A stretch of DNA of 64,000 nt from Pedobacter africanus. Its GTDB lineage: Bacteria; Bacteroidota; Bacteroidia; Sphingobacteriales; Sphingobacteriaceae. Below are positions 51,286 through 60,231 of the stretch, in pieces (positions within the stretch are counted from its first letter, which is position 1; every line of letters begins with the position of its first letter). The translations under genes were made by a program, and so were the position numbers. The notes beneath the pieces were generated by a model. The model was not told where the DNA came from and did no database searches. It was given only the letters and a program-made list of their open reading frames with translations. Where the stretch lies: the NCBI RefSeq assembly GCF_900176535.1, contig NZ_FWXT01000001.1, forward strand, positions 1,674,001 through 1,738,000, written 5' to 3'.

Positions 51286-53400
51286 TTAATCTAAAGATTT
51301 AACTTTTCCTTTTGATTTTGCAATCACCTCTTCCTGAACGTTTCTAGGAGCTGGCTCGTAGTGATCAAATTCCATAGTAGAAGTTGCACGCCCTGAAGTA
51401 ATGGTACGCAACTGAGTTACATAACCAAACATCTCCGAAAGTGGAACCAAAGCTTTGATTACCTGGGCACCATTACGGGTGTCCATACCTTGCAGCTGTC
51501 CACGACGACGGTTTAAGTCTCCCATTACATCACCCATATTCTCTTCCGGGGTCAGTACCTCAATTTTCATGATTGGCTCCATCAATACTGGCTTACATTT
51601 AGGTAAAGCCTCACGGAAAGCAGAACGTGCTGCAATCTCAAAAGATAAAGCATCCGAATCGACTGCGTGGAATGAACCATCAATCAAACGAACTTTCATA
51701 TCAGGAAGCGGGAAGCCTGCAACAACACCGTTAGACATGGCAGCTGCAAAACCTTTTTCCACTGAAGGAATAAACTCACGAGGGATAGCACCACCCACAA
51801 TCTCATTCACAAATTGCAATCCGCCTTTTTCGAAATCTGCATCAATAGGAGAAATGATTACCTGGATATCAGCAAATTTACCACGACCACCAGTTTGTTT
51901 TTTATAGGTCTCACGGTGTTGGGTAGAACCTGTAATTGCCTCTTTGTAAGCAACCTGAGGAGCTCCCTGGTTTACTTCTACTTTAAACTCACGTTTCAAG
52001 CGATCAATCAGGATGTCCAGGTGAAGCTCGCCCATACCTGAAATCACAGTCTGACCTGTTTCTTCGTCTGTTTGAACTTTAAATGTAGGATCCTCTTCGG
52101 CCAATTTACCTAAAGCAATACCTAATTTATCTACGTCAGCCTGAGTCTTAGGCTCAATGGCCAAACCGATAACCGGATCAGGGAAATTCATGGATTCAAG
52201 AATGATCGGATTTTTCTCATCACAAAGGGTATCCCCTGTTTTGATGTCTTTAAATCCTACAACCGCAGCAATATCACCGGCACCTACGTTAGGGATCGGA
52301 TTTTGCTTGTTGGCGTGCATCTGGAAGATACGTGAAATACGTTCTTTGTTTTCAGAACGTGCATTGTATACATATGAACCAGCTTCCAGGTTACCTGAAT
52401 AAACACGGATAAAGCACAAACGACCAACGAAAGGATCGGTTGCAATTTTAAATGCAAGCGCCGAGAAAGGCTCAGTTACATCCGGTTTACGCACTACTTC
52501 TTCTCCTGTGTTCGGGTTGGTACCAGTAATTCCTTCCACATCCATCGGCGAAGGCAGCAATTCCATTACCAGGTCAAGCATGGTCTGAACACCTTTGTTT
52601 TTGAAAGATGAACCGCAAACCATAGGAACAATTTTTGCGTCCAAAGTAGCTTTACGCAATGCATCAAGGATTTCACGCTCAGTGATGGAGTTAGGATCGT
52701 CAAAGAATTTCTCCATTAACGACTCATCATAGTCAGCTACTGCTTCCAGTAAGTTCTCTCTCCATTGTGCAACTTCATCCAGCATATCATCAGGAATCGG
52801 AACCTCAGTAAAGGTCATACCTTTATCGTGCTCGTTCCAAACAATACCACGGTTGTTGATCAGGTCAACCACACCTTTGAAGCTATCTTCAGCACCGATT
52901 GGCAATTGCAATGGAACAGCGTGACTGCCCAGCATGTCTTTAACCTGTTTAACAACTTTTAAGAAATCGGCTCCTGAACGGTCCATTTTGTTTACGAAAC
53001 CGATACGTGGAACCGCGTAATTGTTCGCTAAACGCCAGTTGGTTTCAGATTGAGGCTCAACACCGTCAACAGCTGAAAACAAAAATACCAATCCGTCCAA
53101 TACACGTAACGAACGGTTTACCTCTACGGTAAAATCCACGTGTCCCGGAGTATCAATAACGTTTACCTGGTATTTATTACCACGGTATGGCCAGAAAACG
53201 GTAGTAGCAGCAGAGGTAATGGTTATTCCGCGTTCTGCTTCCTGTACCATCCAGTCCATTGTAGATGCACCTTCGTGTACCTCACCAATTTTATGGTTTA
53301 CACCTGCGTAATAAAGAATACGCTCGGTAGTTGTAGTTTTACCAGCATCAATGTGCGCAGCAATACCAATATTTCTTGTAAATTTTAAATCTCTTGACAT
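51286..53400 (-). CDS. fusA: Elongation factor G
   Basis: 704 residues, five-domain translocation GTPase. G1 AHIDAGKTTT, G3 DTPGHVDF and G4 NKMD are visible in the first 150 residues; domain IV carries the GGRGKFADIQV block, and the C-terminus ends with the GYVTQLRTITSGRATSTMEFDHY region of domain V. Standard order rpsL-rpsG-fusA. Confidence 0.98.
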   Translation of the reverse strand: MSRDLKFTRNIGIAAHIDAGKTTTTERILYYAGVNHKIGEVHEGASTMDWMVQEAERGITITSAATTVFWPYRGNKYQVNVIDTPGHVDFTVEVNRSLRVLDGLVFLFSAVDGVEPQSETNWRLANNYAVPRIGFVNKMDRSGADFLKVVKQVKDMLGSHAVPLQLPIGAEDSFKGVVDLINNRGIVWNEHDKGMTFTEVPIPDDMLDEVAQWRENLLEAVADYDESLMEKFFDDPNSITEREILDALRKATLDAKIVPMVCGSSFKNKGVQTMLDLVMELLPSPMDVEGITGTNPNTGEEVVRKPDVTEPFSALAFKIATDPFVGRLCFIRVYSGNLEAGSYVYNARSENKERISRIFQMHANKQNPIPNVGAGDIAAVVGFKDIKTGDTLCDEKNPIILESMNFPDPVIGLAIEPKTQADVDKLGIALGKLAEEDPTFKVQTDEETGQTVISGMGELHLDILIDRLKREFKVEVNQGAPQVAYKEAITGSTQHRETYKKQTGGRGKFADIQVIISPIDADFEKGGLQFVNEIVGGAIPREFIPSVEKGFAAAMSNGVVAGFPLPDMKVRLIDGSFHAVDSDALSFEIAARSAFREALPKCKPVLMEPIMKIEVLTPEENMGDVMGDLNRRRGQLQGMDTRNGAQVIKALVPLSEMFGYVTQLRTITSGRATSTMEFDHYEPAPRNVQEEVIAKSKGKVKSLD

Positions 53401-53417
53401 TTTATGATTCTATATGA

Positions 53418-53885
53418 TTAGAAACGGAAATGAGAGAACGCTTTATTGGCCTCAGCCATTTTATGCGTATCTTCTTTTTTCTTAACCGCTGCACCTTCAC
53501 CTTTAGCTGCTGAAACGATTTCACCTGCTAATTTCTCTTTCATTGTTTTTTCACCACGTTTACGTGCGTATGAAATTAACCATTTCATACCCAATGCAAT
53601 CTTACGGTCAGGTCTTACCTCAGTAGGAACCTGGAAGTTTGCACCACCTACACGGCGTGATTTTACCTCAACAGCTGGCATTACGTTGGCTAAAGCACGT
53701 TTCCATACTTCCAAACCATTTTCACCTGCTTTTTTCTCAGCAAGTTCAACAGCATCGTAAAAAATAGAATATGCGATAGATTTTTTTCCATCGAACATCA
53801 TATTGTTTACAAACCTTGTTACCTGAACGTCGTTAAATTTTGGATCAGGAAGGATAATTCTCTTTTTTGGTTTTGACTTTCTCAT
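53418..53885 (-). CDS. rpsG: 30S ribosomal protein S7
   Basis: 155 residues, RKSKPKKRIILPDPKFNDVQV to EANKAFSHFRF. Primary binder of the 16S 3' domain and a repressor of the str operon in E. coli. A clear AGGAGG lies about ten bases before the ATG. Confidence 0.97.
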   Translation of the reverse strand: MRKSKPKKRIILPDPKFNDVQVTRFVNNMMFDGKKSIAYSIFYDAVELAEKKAGENGLEVWKRALANVMPAVEVKSRRVGGANFQVPTEVRPDRKIALGMKWLISYARKRGEKTMKEKLAGEIVSAAKGEGAAVKKKEDTHKMAEANKAFSHFRF

Positions 53886-53901
53886 TTTTCTTTCCTCCTA
53901 A

Positions 53902-54315
53902 TTATTTCTTTTTACCTTTTGCAGGAGCCGCTGCTGCTTGTCCTGGTTTAGGGCGCTTAGTACCATATTTCGAACGACGTTGGTTACGACCCGCAACACC
54001 TGAAGTATCCAGTGCCCCACGGATGATGTGATAACGTACACCTGGTAAATCTTTAACACGACCACCACGGATCAATACGATCGAGTGCTCCTGTAAGTTG
54101 TGACCTTCTCCAGGGATGTAAGCATTAACCTCTTTACCATTGGTTAAACGTACACGCGCTACTTTACGCATTGCTGAGTTTGGTTTTTTAGGGGTAGTGG
54201 TATATACACGTGTACATACACCTCTTCGCTGTGGACAGCTGTCCAACGCCGGAGACTTACTCTTGAACTCCAGTGCTACTCTACCTTTTCTAACTAATTG
54301 TTGAATGGTTGGCAT
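53902..54315 (-). CDS. rpsL: 30S ribosomal protein S12
   Basis: 137 residues with the decoding loops TTPKKPNSAMRKVARVRLTN and RGGRVKDLPGVRYHIIRGAL. The lysines where streptomycin-resistance changes occur in other bacteria (in PKKPNS and GRVKDLPG) are unchanged. First gene of the str transcript, with a -7 element 59 nt upstream. Confidence 0.97.
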   Translation of the reverse strand: MPTIQQLVRKGRVALEFKSKSPALDSCPQRRGVCTRVYTTTPKKPNSAMRKVARVRLTNGKEVNAYIPGEGHNLQEHSIVLIRGGRVKDLPGVRYHIIRGALDTSGVAGRNQRRSKYGTKRPKPGQAAAAPAKGKKK

Positions 54316-54373
54316 TGTTCCTTTTTTACTTTTTTATTTATGTTTAAAAACTATACCCCTCAATAAGGGACTG

Positions 54374-54405
54374 CAAAGGTAAGACAATACATTTTATAAA
54401 TCAAG
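54374..54405 (-). promoter_or_regulatory. Promoter of the rpsL (str) transcript
   Basis: On the minus strand CTTG (54402-54405), 20 nt, then TACCTTTG (54374-54381), close to TTTG-N19-TAnnTTTG. The transcript would start with GTCCCTTATTGAGGGG, a small hairpin. Confidence 0.65.
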
Positions 54406-54448
54406 GGGTTAACAGAAAATTAATCCCTTAAAGACAAACAGCATAAAG

Positions 54449-55576
54449 CTAAGGCGTAAAAATAAAGCCAAACCCTACAAAATCGGCTTCTGTTTCATGT
54501 ATATATATTTTAGCCTGCACAGCTGCCCAGTCCAGCACATTGTACTTCAGTCCCGGTGTCCAATAAGTCTTGATGTTCATTAAACTGTTATAATGCAGGT
54601 AATAGCCATATTTTACACTCATCGCCATTCGTCCCATCCATAAATCCGGTCCAATCGCCAAACCTACCCGCCACCTGTCAAACGAACTGGCTTTAGACTG
54701 ATAGGTTTCTGTATTTCTTAAAGGATCATAAATGGTATGGTAATATACCGCGTCCAAGCCGGCCCCAAAGCCCAGCACCCTGTTCAAGCGGTAATTGTAT
54801 CCTGCATATAAACCTGTTTTGTACAGGCCATCTTTACTCCTGTAAACGCCGCGGCGCCCTATATTCACGCCAATATCTATGCTGTGCTTTTTGTAATCCA
54901 TAGGCTTTCTCCAGGAAGAAGTATCTGCCGCGGATTTTGTTTTTAAAGATTGTATCAATCCCAGACTAACACTACTGATATTCATCCCGTTATTGGGCAC
55001 CCGTGTACCCCCATTGGAAAAATGGAGGATATCCAGCCCGGCCGACAACCGCGTAGAAGGCCCGATTTTGGTCGCCAGCTTCAGTGCAATCCGCGAAGAA
55101 AAATTAAGGTGACTGCCCACCAGCACATTCTCATTCGTAAACCAGGTTTCACCCAGATAGCCCATTCCCAGGCCGGGGGTCACAAACAGTTCTGTATTTT
55201 TACATTTCAGGAGCGAAAAATTAAGTGCAGCTATCAGCGCGTAGGAATCACCAAATCTATCCGGCCGCGGATCAGACTCCATAACAATATCGCTCATGTT
55301 CTTGTAATTAAATACAAGGTCCAGGCTCTTCAGGTTCAGCATTTTCATCCATGGCCTTGGATTTGCAGTAGTGCTCATATGATAAATGAGTTCCCCCCCA
55401 TAAGCCACACTACTTAATTTGTTCTGCGCGGTAAATACCCCTAATGATACCTGCGGGGCAAACTCTATACTGTTCCGGGTATCCTGCATTTCCTGCGCAT
55501 GCAGATTAGCTGCGGCAAATATTAAATTTAAAAAGAAAATAAGGGAATAAGATTTAACTGGCTTTGGGATGCTCAT
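54449..55576 (-). CDS. PagL-like lipid A deacylase family outer-membrane protein, double-length
   Basis: 375 residues with a signal peptide (MSIPKPVKSYSLIFFLNLIF). The first half matches acyloxyacyl hydrolase/PagL-like barrels, ending in the catalytic-type motif LHFSNGG with His185 and Ser187, followed by VPNNGMN. PagL removes the 3-O acyl chain of lipid A at the outer membrane. The acidic third residue expected about 14 positions after the His is not obvious (Met198-Asn199). A second barrel-like half follows (about 220-375) and ends with a terminal aromatic strand. Whether it is active is open. Confidence 0.75.
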   Translation of the reverse strand: MSIPKPVKSYSLIFFLNLIFAAANLHAQEMQDTRNSIEFAPQVSLGVFTAQNKLSSVAYGGELIYHMSTTANPRPWMKMLNLKSLDLVFNYKNMSDIVMESDPRPDRFGDSYALIAALNFSLLKCKNTELFVTPGLGMGYLGETWFTNENVLVGSHLNFSSRIALKLATKIGPSTRLSAGLDILHFSNGGTRVPNNGMNISSVSLGLIQSLKTKSAADTSSWRKPMDYKKHSIDIGVNIGRRGVYRSKDGLYKTGLYAGYNYRLNRVLGFGAGLDAVYYHTIYDPLRNTETYQSKASSFDRWRVGLAIGPDLWMGRMAMSVKYGYYLHYNSLMNIKTYWTPGLKYNVLDWAAVQAKIYIHETEADFVGFGFIFTP

Positions 55577-55601
55577 TGTAAGTTTGCTTGCTCAATCGTT
55601 T

Positions 55602-55823
55602 TTAGTGAAATGTATTCAGGTATAGCCGCTCCACTTTCTTACGTGCCCAATCGGTCTTACGCAAAAACTTCAGGCTCGAATTCATGGTTGGGTTGTTGTT
55701 GAAACAGGCAATGCGTACCTGCTGCCCCAATTCCTCCCAGCCATAGTGCCATACCAGCTGCTTCAATATAAACTCCAGTGTTTTGCCATGGAGCGGATTA
55801 TTTGCCTGTTCTTTTTCTGCCAT
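55602..55823 (-). CDS. VF530-family (DUF2132-like) small protein
   Basis: ATG 55821-55823 gives 73 residues starting MAEKEQANNPLHGKTLEFIL; the 169-residue longer frame is rejected because its first part runs antisense to the DUF2027 gene. The sequence LVWHYGWEELGQQVRIACF and FLRKTDWARKKVE fits the VF530 family, small helical proteins thought to bind DNA. Cytoplasmic. It is divergent from the DUF2027 gene. Confidence 0.85.
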   Translation of the reverse strand: MAEKEQANNPLHGKTLEFILKQLVWHYGWEELGQQVRIACFNNNPTMNSSLKFLRKTDWARKKVERLYLNTFH

Positions 55824-55846
55824 AGTGCAAAAATAACAAGAATAAC

Positions 55847-55854
55847 TAGATTTG
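55847..55854 (+). promoter_or_regulatory. Candidate -7 element for the DUF2027 gene
   Basis: TAGATTTG matches TAnnTTTG, 60 nt before the ATG at 55915; no -33 TTTG is found. Confidence 0.35.
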
Positions 55855-55914
55855 CATACGGGCCTCATCAATTCCGGTACCCGCGCTATGGCAGCGCATA
55901 AAACATTTAAGCAT

Positions 55915-56550
55915 ATGAATTTAAAACTAGGCGATTTTGTTCGTTTCGTAGACGAGAACATCGAAGGATATATCACCCGCATGATCGACAAGGACACCAT
56001 TGGCGTAACCGATTCCAATGATTTTGAAATCCCTGTCCTGGCCAATAAGGTAACATTGGTGCATGGCGACATCCCCGGCGAAGAACTCATCCCCTCCAAA
56101 TCTCCGGTCACAGTACCGGAAGCAGAATTTAAAAAGGATGGAATTTATCTTGCCCTGGTGGCCGACCAGCACAGCAGCTCTGTAGCCCATTTCCACCTGG
56201 TTAATGAAAGTTCCTATCAGCTGTTGGCGGCTTTTACAACAGCAAAACAGGGTACCTTCAAAGGAGAATTTACAGGCATTATTGACCCGAATACCACAAA
56301 AAGGATATATTCCGCCCAACTGGGCGACATTCAGATCTGGCCCGAATTCAGGTTGGAAATACTAAGCAGTACCAAGGCAAACGTTGAACCCAAATCGCCC
56401 ATTATTTTTCACAGGAGCATTAAAGGCAAAGACCTTTCTGTAGCCAAAGAAGAAATTGCCCTGCTCAAACAAAAGGGCTGGCTCATCCGCCTGGACGAAC
56501 CTCAGCCGTCGGTTGATTTGCAGAAACTGAAAGAGAAGTTTCAAAAATAA
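55915..56550 (+). CDS. DUF2027-domain protein lacking an Smr domain
   Basis: ATG 55915 (MNLKLGDFVRFVDENIEG) is the natural start; the longer frame from 55852 overlaps the promoter region. The 211-residue product matches the DUF2027 region found before the Smr nuclease domain in many Bacteroidota proteins: an SH3-like start, then an immunoglobulin-like part (FKKDGIYLALVADQ, NESSYQLLAAFTTA). It stops at LQKLKEKFQK without any Smr sequence and none is seen downstream, so it is either a natural short form or a truncated copy. Function unknown. Confidence 0.75.
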   Translation: MNLKLGDFVRFVDENIEGYITRMIDKDTIGVTDSNDFEIPVLANKVTLVHGDIPGEELIPSKSPVTVPEAEFKKDGIYLALVADQHSSSVAHFHLVNESSYQLLAAFTTAKQGTFKGEFTGIIDPNTTKRIYSAQLGDIQIWPEFRLEILSSTKANVEPKSPIIFHRSIKGKDLSVAKEEIALLKQKGWLIRLDEPQPSVDLQKLKEKFQK

Positions 56551-56623
56551 GCGCTGCAGTAATATTCTTTCAATTGTACTCCAATATTACTCTTTTGCTG
56601 CTTCATGCTTCAGATGAAGCGCA

Positions 56624-56683
56624 GTCGACGTTAACAGGGGGTTGGTTCGGTAAATGCCGAACCAACCCCCTGTTAACGTCGAC
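56624..56683. repeat. Perfect palindrome with 27-bp arms
   Basis: Arms 56624-56650 and 56657-56683 are exact reverse complements (they begin GTCGACGTTAACAGGGGG), with the 6-nt loop TAAATG. It stands in the 330-bp convergent gap between the DUF2027 and M1 peptidase genes. No T-run follows on either side, so it is not an ordinary terminator. A weaker CTTCAT/ATGAAG hairpin lies just before it. Apart from this and the element at 56797 I see nothing else in the gap. Confidence 0.85.
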
Positions 56684-56796
56684 CCAAGCCCGAAGCAAGT
56701 AACCTATAATACACCAGAAATACTGGAACAACTAAAGTTGTCCTATACTGAAATACGTTTACAAGTCAGCTGAGTCTCCTCCCTTACTTCACACAA

Positions 56797-56883
56797 AAAT
56801 TACCTTCTCTGAAGAGGCATAGCGTCTTTTTATTTTTTCTATAGAAAAAAATAAAATTATACAGCCTCAGAAGAGAACGGTTA
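56797..56883 (-). repeat. 3'-flank repeat, split copy after the M1 peptidase gene
   Basis: Read on the minus strand it begins in the stop codon: TAACCGTTCTC, then a 60-bp segment holding an A/T-rich palindrome (CTATAG centre at 56839-56844), then AGAGAAGGTAATTTTTG. The two outer blocks equal those of the repeats at 18336 and 18541, and they pair with each other (GAGGC/GCCTC inside). Confidence 0.7.
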
Positions 56884-58845
56884 TTTTTGACCCCAGCTGT
56901 TGTTCCCCTCATTTACATCCGGCAAAACCTTATCCGGATCCAGCACTACAGCAACCACCTCTTCAGTAGTCGGGTAATAAACGGTCCAGGTTTTATTCCT
57001 CATCCATATATCTACGCCTAACTTAACTCTTTCTGTTTTTCCGCTTTTGGTTTTAACCTGCAGTATAACCGGCATCGGCATCTTCTCCAGGTTGGCCACT
57101 ACAATATTGTATCCGGCTAAGACACCATCTTTTTTGACCTCCTTCACATCAGCAATAGCCTGGTCCATTTTCCAGTTCTCTAAAAACCAGCCCCTCCAGA
57201 ACCAGCAAAGATCTTCACCCGCAGCATTTTCCATGGAACGGAAAAAATCAAAAGGACTTGGATGTTTATAAGCCCACTGGGCAATGTAATTCCTGAAAGC
57301 ATAGTCAAAGCGATCAGCGCCAAGCACCTGATCTCTCAGGATGTCCAGTCCCCAGCCTGGTTTATAATATAGGTTTAAGCCGATGTTTGCCTCTTTCATG
57401 GCATCCGGACTCAGCATAATCGATTCTACCTCTGGCCTTGAAATGCTTCTGGCAATATTGTGCATATCAGCAGGCTCCTGTTTATATTCCCCATTGTTAA
57501 AGACGGCAGAAGATATCCCATTGATAAAGGTATTGAAGCCTTCGTCCATCCAGCCGAACTTACGTTCGTTGCTGCCCACAATCATCGGGAACCAGGTATG
57601 GCCAAATTCATGGTCAATTACCCCCCATGCAGCTCCCTTTTTAGCCCTCCAGCCACAAAATACGATCCCCGGATATTCCATCCCCCCAACATTGCAGGCA
57701 ACATTCACCGCCATCGGATAAGGGTATTCAAACCATTTATCCGAATAGTGTTCCACCGATCCTTTTACATACTCTACTCCACGCCCGTAGCTATCCTGAC
57801 CGTTACTTTCTACAGGATGTGCCGAAACGGCAAGCGCCTTTTTACCACTGGGCAGGTTGATGCGGGCAGCATCCAGCACAAAAGCCTTGGAAGAGCCCCA
57901 GGCCACATCCCGGGTGTTTTTTATCCTGAACTTCCAGGTCAGTTTATCTTTGGCCGGACGGGATTTAGGATCTGTCACTTCCGCTTCCGATCGTATGGCG
58001 ATGGTTTTATCGCTTAGCTTTGCCGCATTCCAGCGCTTCAGCTGTTCCGCAGTAAAAACTTCCTGTGGGTTCAGCAATTCCCCTGAGCCCATTACGATAT
58101 GACTGGCAGGAGCAGTCACCGAAAAATCCACATCGCCATATTCACAGTAAAATTCTCCCGCTCCCCAATATGGCAGGGTATTCCAGCCCAATATATCGTC
58201 ATACACGCTCATCCTTGGGAACCACTGCGCTATGGTAAAGATTTCACCATTCTTTGTGGCCAGATGCCCCATCCTGTCCGATCCATTGGCCGGGATCACA
58301 AAGGAAAAATTCATTTTTATACTGATCACATCACCATTTGCCTCCATAGGAACTGCCAGCCTGATCTGCATCCGGGTATCCTCAGTTAGGGTACTGAACC
58401 TTACCGGTTTCATTTTTTGGGCTACTTCGATTCCATCGATCTTATAACCACCTTTTAATTGTTCGCCCCTTGAACCATAACGGCTTCCGGAAGCGATCAG
58501 GGAATTGCCGCGTGAATCGGGCGCAAACAGGTTCTGGTCCAGCTGCAGCCATAAAAATGGCAGCCGGTCGGGGCTATTGTTCTTATAAGTAATGTTTACT
58601 GTACCGGAAACGGTATTTTTTGCTTCATCCAGATTGGCGGTAATGTTATAATCTGCCCGGTTCTGCCAGTATTTTGGTCCAGGGGCACCACTTGCCGACC
58701 GGTATTCGTTTCCGTTCTGAGTGTAAAACAAAGGGCTGAACGCCGCATGAGGGTCGTAATTACTTACAGCAGTATTTTCCTGCGCCAGCACCCTTAAACT
58801 TAAAAAGCACAGCAATACCCAGGTGAGAGTTGGTTTATGAATCAT
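56881..58845 (-). CDS. M1-family zinc metallopeptidase, secreted
   Basis: ATG 58845 (MIHKPTLTWVLLCFLSLRVL) is chosen for its signal peptide, 11 codons inside the longest frame. The 654-residue protein has the M1 aminopeptidase pattern: GGMEYPG exopeptidase motif near 390, the zinc site HEFGH (about 423-427) with WMDEGF downstream carrying the third ligand, and a catalytic tyrosine region. It probably trims peptides in the periplasm or outside the cell. The gene follows the regulatory-domain protein gene on the same strand by 69 bp. Confidence 0.92.
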   Translation of the reverse strand: MIHKPTLTWVLLCFLSLRVLAQENTAVSNYDPHAAFSPLFYTQNGNEYRSASGAPGPKYWQNRADYNITANLDEAKNTVSGTVNITYKNNSPDRLPFLWLQLDQNLFAPDSRGNSLIASGSRYGSRGEQLKGGYKIDGIEVAQKMKPVRFSTLTEDTRMQIRLAVPMEANGDVISIKMNFSFVIPANGSDRMGHLATKNGEIFTIAQWFPRMSVYDDILGWNTLPYWGAGEFYCEYGDVDFSVTAPASHIVMGSGELLNPQEVFTAEQLKRWNAAKLSDKTIAIRSEAEVTDPKSRPAKDKLTWKFRIKNTRDVAWGSSKAFVLDAARINLPSGKKALAVSAHPVESNGQDSYGRGVEYVKGSVEHYSDKWFEYPYPMAVNVACNVGGMEYPGIVFCGWRAKKGAAWGVIDHEFGHTWFPMIVGSNERKFGWMDEGFNTFINGISSAVFNNGEYKQEPADMHNIARSISRPEVESIMLSPDAMKEANIGLNLYYKPGWGLDILRDQVLGADRFDYAFRNYIAQWAYKHPSPFDFFRSMENAAGEDLCWFWRGWFLENWKMDQAIADVKEVKKDGVLAGYNIVVANLEKMPMPVILQVKTKSGKTERVKLGVDIWMRNKTWTVYYPTTEEVVAVVLDPDKVLPDVNEGNNSWGQK

Positions 58846-58913
58846 ATGAAAGTATTGGTTTTCCACTAAAGATATCAAATGAATTATTATACAGGTGTAT
58901 TGTAACGGTTTTA

Positions 58914-59651
58914 TTAGTTAACCTTTAAAACCGGCATGGGTGGGTTCCTCCTTTGCTCAGGAGGAAGCTTTAACCAGGTATGATAGGCCTTGATCGTATA
59001 CATCGCATAATTAAAAGGCCTTTCGCTCTTTACCAGCTCTTCCGGTGGACGGTACATAGACATAAAGTCCTTCAGGTCCTGTCCCTTTAATTTAACCAGG
59101 TCAGCAACATATTCCTCGGTAAAAATGGTATTGATCTCATTCTGGTAACGGTCACGTTCTTCCAGTTGCCTTATTTTTTCCTGCTGCCGCTTGTATTTAC
59201 CATAGCCAAGGTTAAAGAGCAATCCACCAGCCCGGTCGTTATTGCCTTTACCCTGCAATCCCTCGGGTGTAAAACGTTTGTAGGCCCTTGCCTGCGGATC
59301 AGGCCCTAAAATTGAAGGATTAATTCTCACGCCAACTACCTCTACTTCTTTTAAAGCCGTTGAATTTCCAGGCAGGTATACGGTTTTTGGCAGGAGATTA
59401 ATTAAATATAGCGTATCAGTATGGTACCCCATCATAGAAAACTCCAGCAAATCGCCTACCCGGGCAGAGATCGAGAACTGACCGGCAGCTTTGGTCAGCG
59501 TAAGTTGGTTGTTGCTCAGGTTTTTTACCTTAACATTCTGCAAGGGGAAAGTTTTGTTATCAAAATCGTACACCGTTCCCGAAACCGAATTCTGGGCCAG
59601 CAGCGCAAAAGGTGCGGCAATGAGCAGGAACAGCAACAGATGTTTAAGCAT
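58914..59651 (-). CDS. Secreted protein with carboxypeptidase-regulatory-like domain
   Basis: ATG 59651 (MLKHLLLFLLIAAPFALLAQ) is used rather than a TTG two codons upstream, giving 245 residues. After the signal peptide, residues 22-105 form a carboxypeptidase-regulatory-like beta-sandwich (SVSGTVYDFDNKTFPLQNVK; LLEFSMMGYHTDTLYLINLL). The remaining part is helical and charged. There is no barrel or plug, so it is not a transporter. Periplasmic, function unknown; probably co-transcribed with the M1 peptidase. Confidence 0.8.
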   Translation of the reverse strand: MLKHLLLFLLIAAPFALLAQNSVSGTVYDFDNKTFPLQNVKVKNLSNNQLTLTKAAGQFSISARVGDLLEFSMMGYHTDTLYLINLLPKTVYLPGNSTALKEVEVVGVRINPSILGPDPQARAYKRFTPEGLQGKGNNDRAGGLLFNLGYGKYKRQQEKIRQLEERDRYQNEINTIFTEEYVADLVKLKGQDLKDFMSMYRPPEELVKSERPFNYAMYTIKAYHTWLKLPPEQRRNPPMPVLKVN

Positions 59652-59752
59652 AACCAAATGTAAGGGTGTTCATGAGTTAAATATATAATTTAACATAAAT
59701 TAACAAGAAAGGTTTCCTGTTAAACTTTACAAACACCCTGTCATTCAGCAAA

Positions 59753-60100
59753 CTATTTCAATACCGCAGCATACTGCGCTTCGTTAAAACTGATAAGTAC
59801 CGGTTTTCCGTCGACCTCTATAACCGGACGTTTAATGGCACTGGTATGCTGAAGTAAAACCTCCACCGCGTTTTTCTGATCGGCTACCCTTTGCTGCACT
59901 TCCAGACTTAAAGCCCTCCAGGTGGTTCCTTTTTTGTTCAGCACCTGCTCCCAGCCAAAAACATTACACCACTCGTTCAGTTTTTCGGGCGTAATGCCTT
60001 TCTTTTTGAAATCATGAAACTCTGCATTAAAGCCATTTTCTTCCAGCCAGGTCCTGGCTTTTTTTACTGTATTACAATTGGGTATTCCGTATACGATCAT
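59753..60100 (-). CDS. ArsC/Spx-like thioredoxin-fold protein (YffB type)
   Basis: 115 residues. IYGIPNCNTVKKARTWLEENG has one cysteine (Cys9) as in YffB/ArsC-like members; the second redox cysteine of Spx is absent. The C-terminal KRPVIEVDGKPVLISFNEAQY block is diagnostic. A glutathione- or thiol-linked reductase role is proposed for such proteins, but not shown. No arsenic genes lie nearby, so arsenate reduction is not claimed. Confidence 0.88.
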   Translation of the reverse strand: MIVYGIPNCNTVKKARTWLEENGFNAEFHDFKKKGITPEKLNEWCNVFGWEQVLNKKGTTWRALSLEVQQRVADQKNAVEVLLQHTSAIKRPVIEVDGKPVLISFNEAQYAAVLK

Positions 60101-60231
60101 GTTTGCAAAACTAAGATTTAATTCATCACTTTTTTTCGGGGTTTCATCACATTTTAAATTTTGAACACTTCATACTTTGTAGTATTGTGGCATAAATCAT
60201 CACGTCGCTTGTCGACTTAAAATTAAACCCA

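Noticed and set aside
55824..56111. N-terminal extension of the VF530 gene to 169 residues
   Set aside because: The added part is antisense to the DUF2027 gene and not protein-like; the family starts at 55823.
59753..60100. Arsenate reductase
   Set aside because: Fold matches ArsC/Spx, but no arsenic genes are near and the protein is the YffB-like type.
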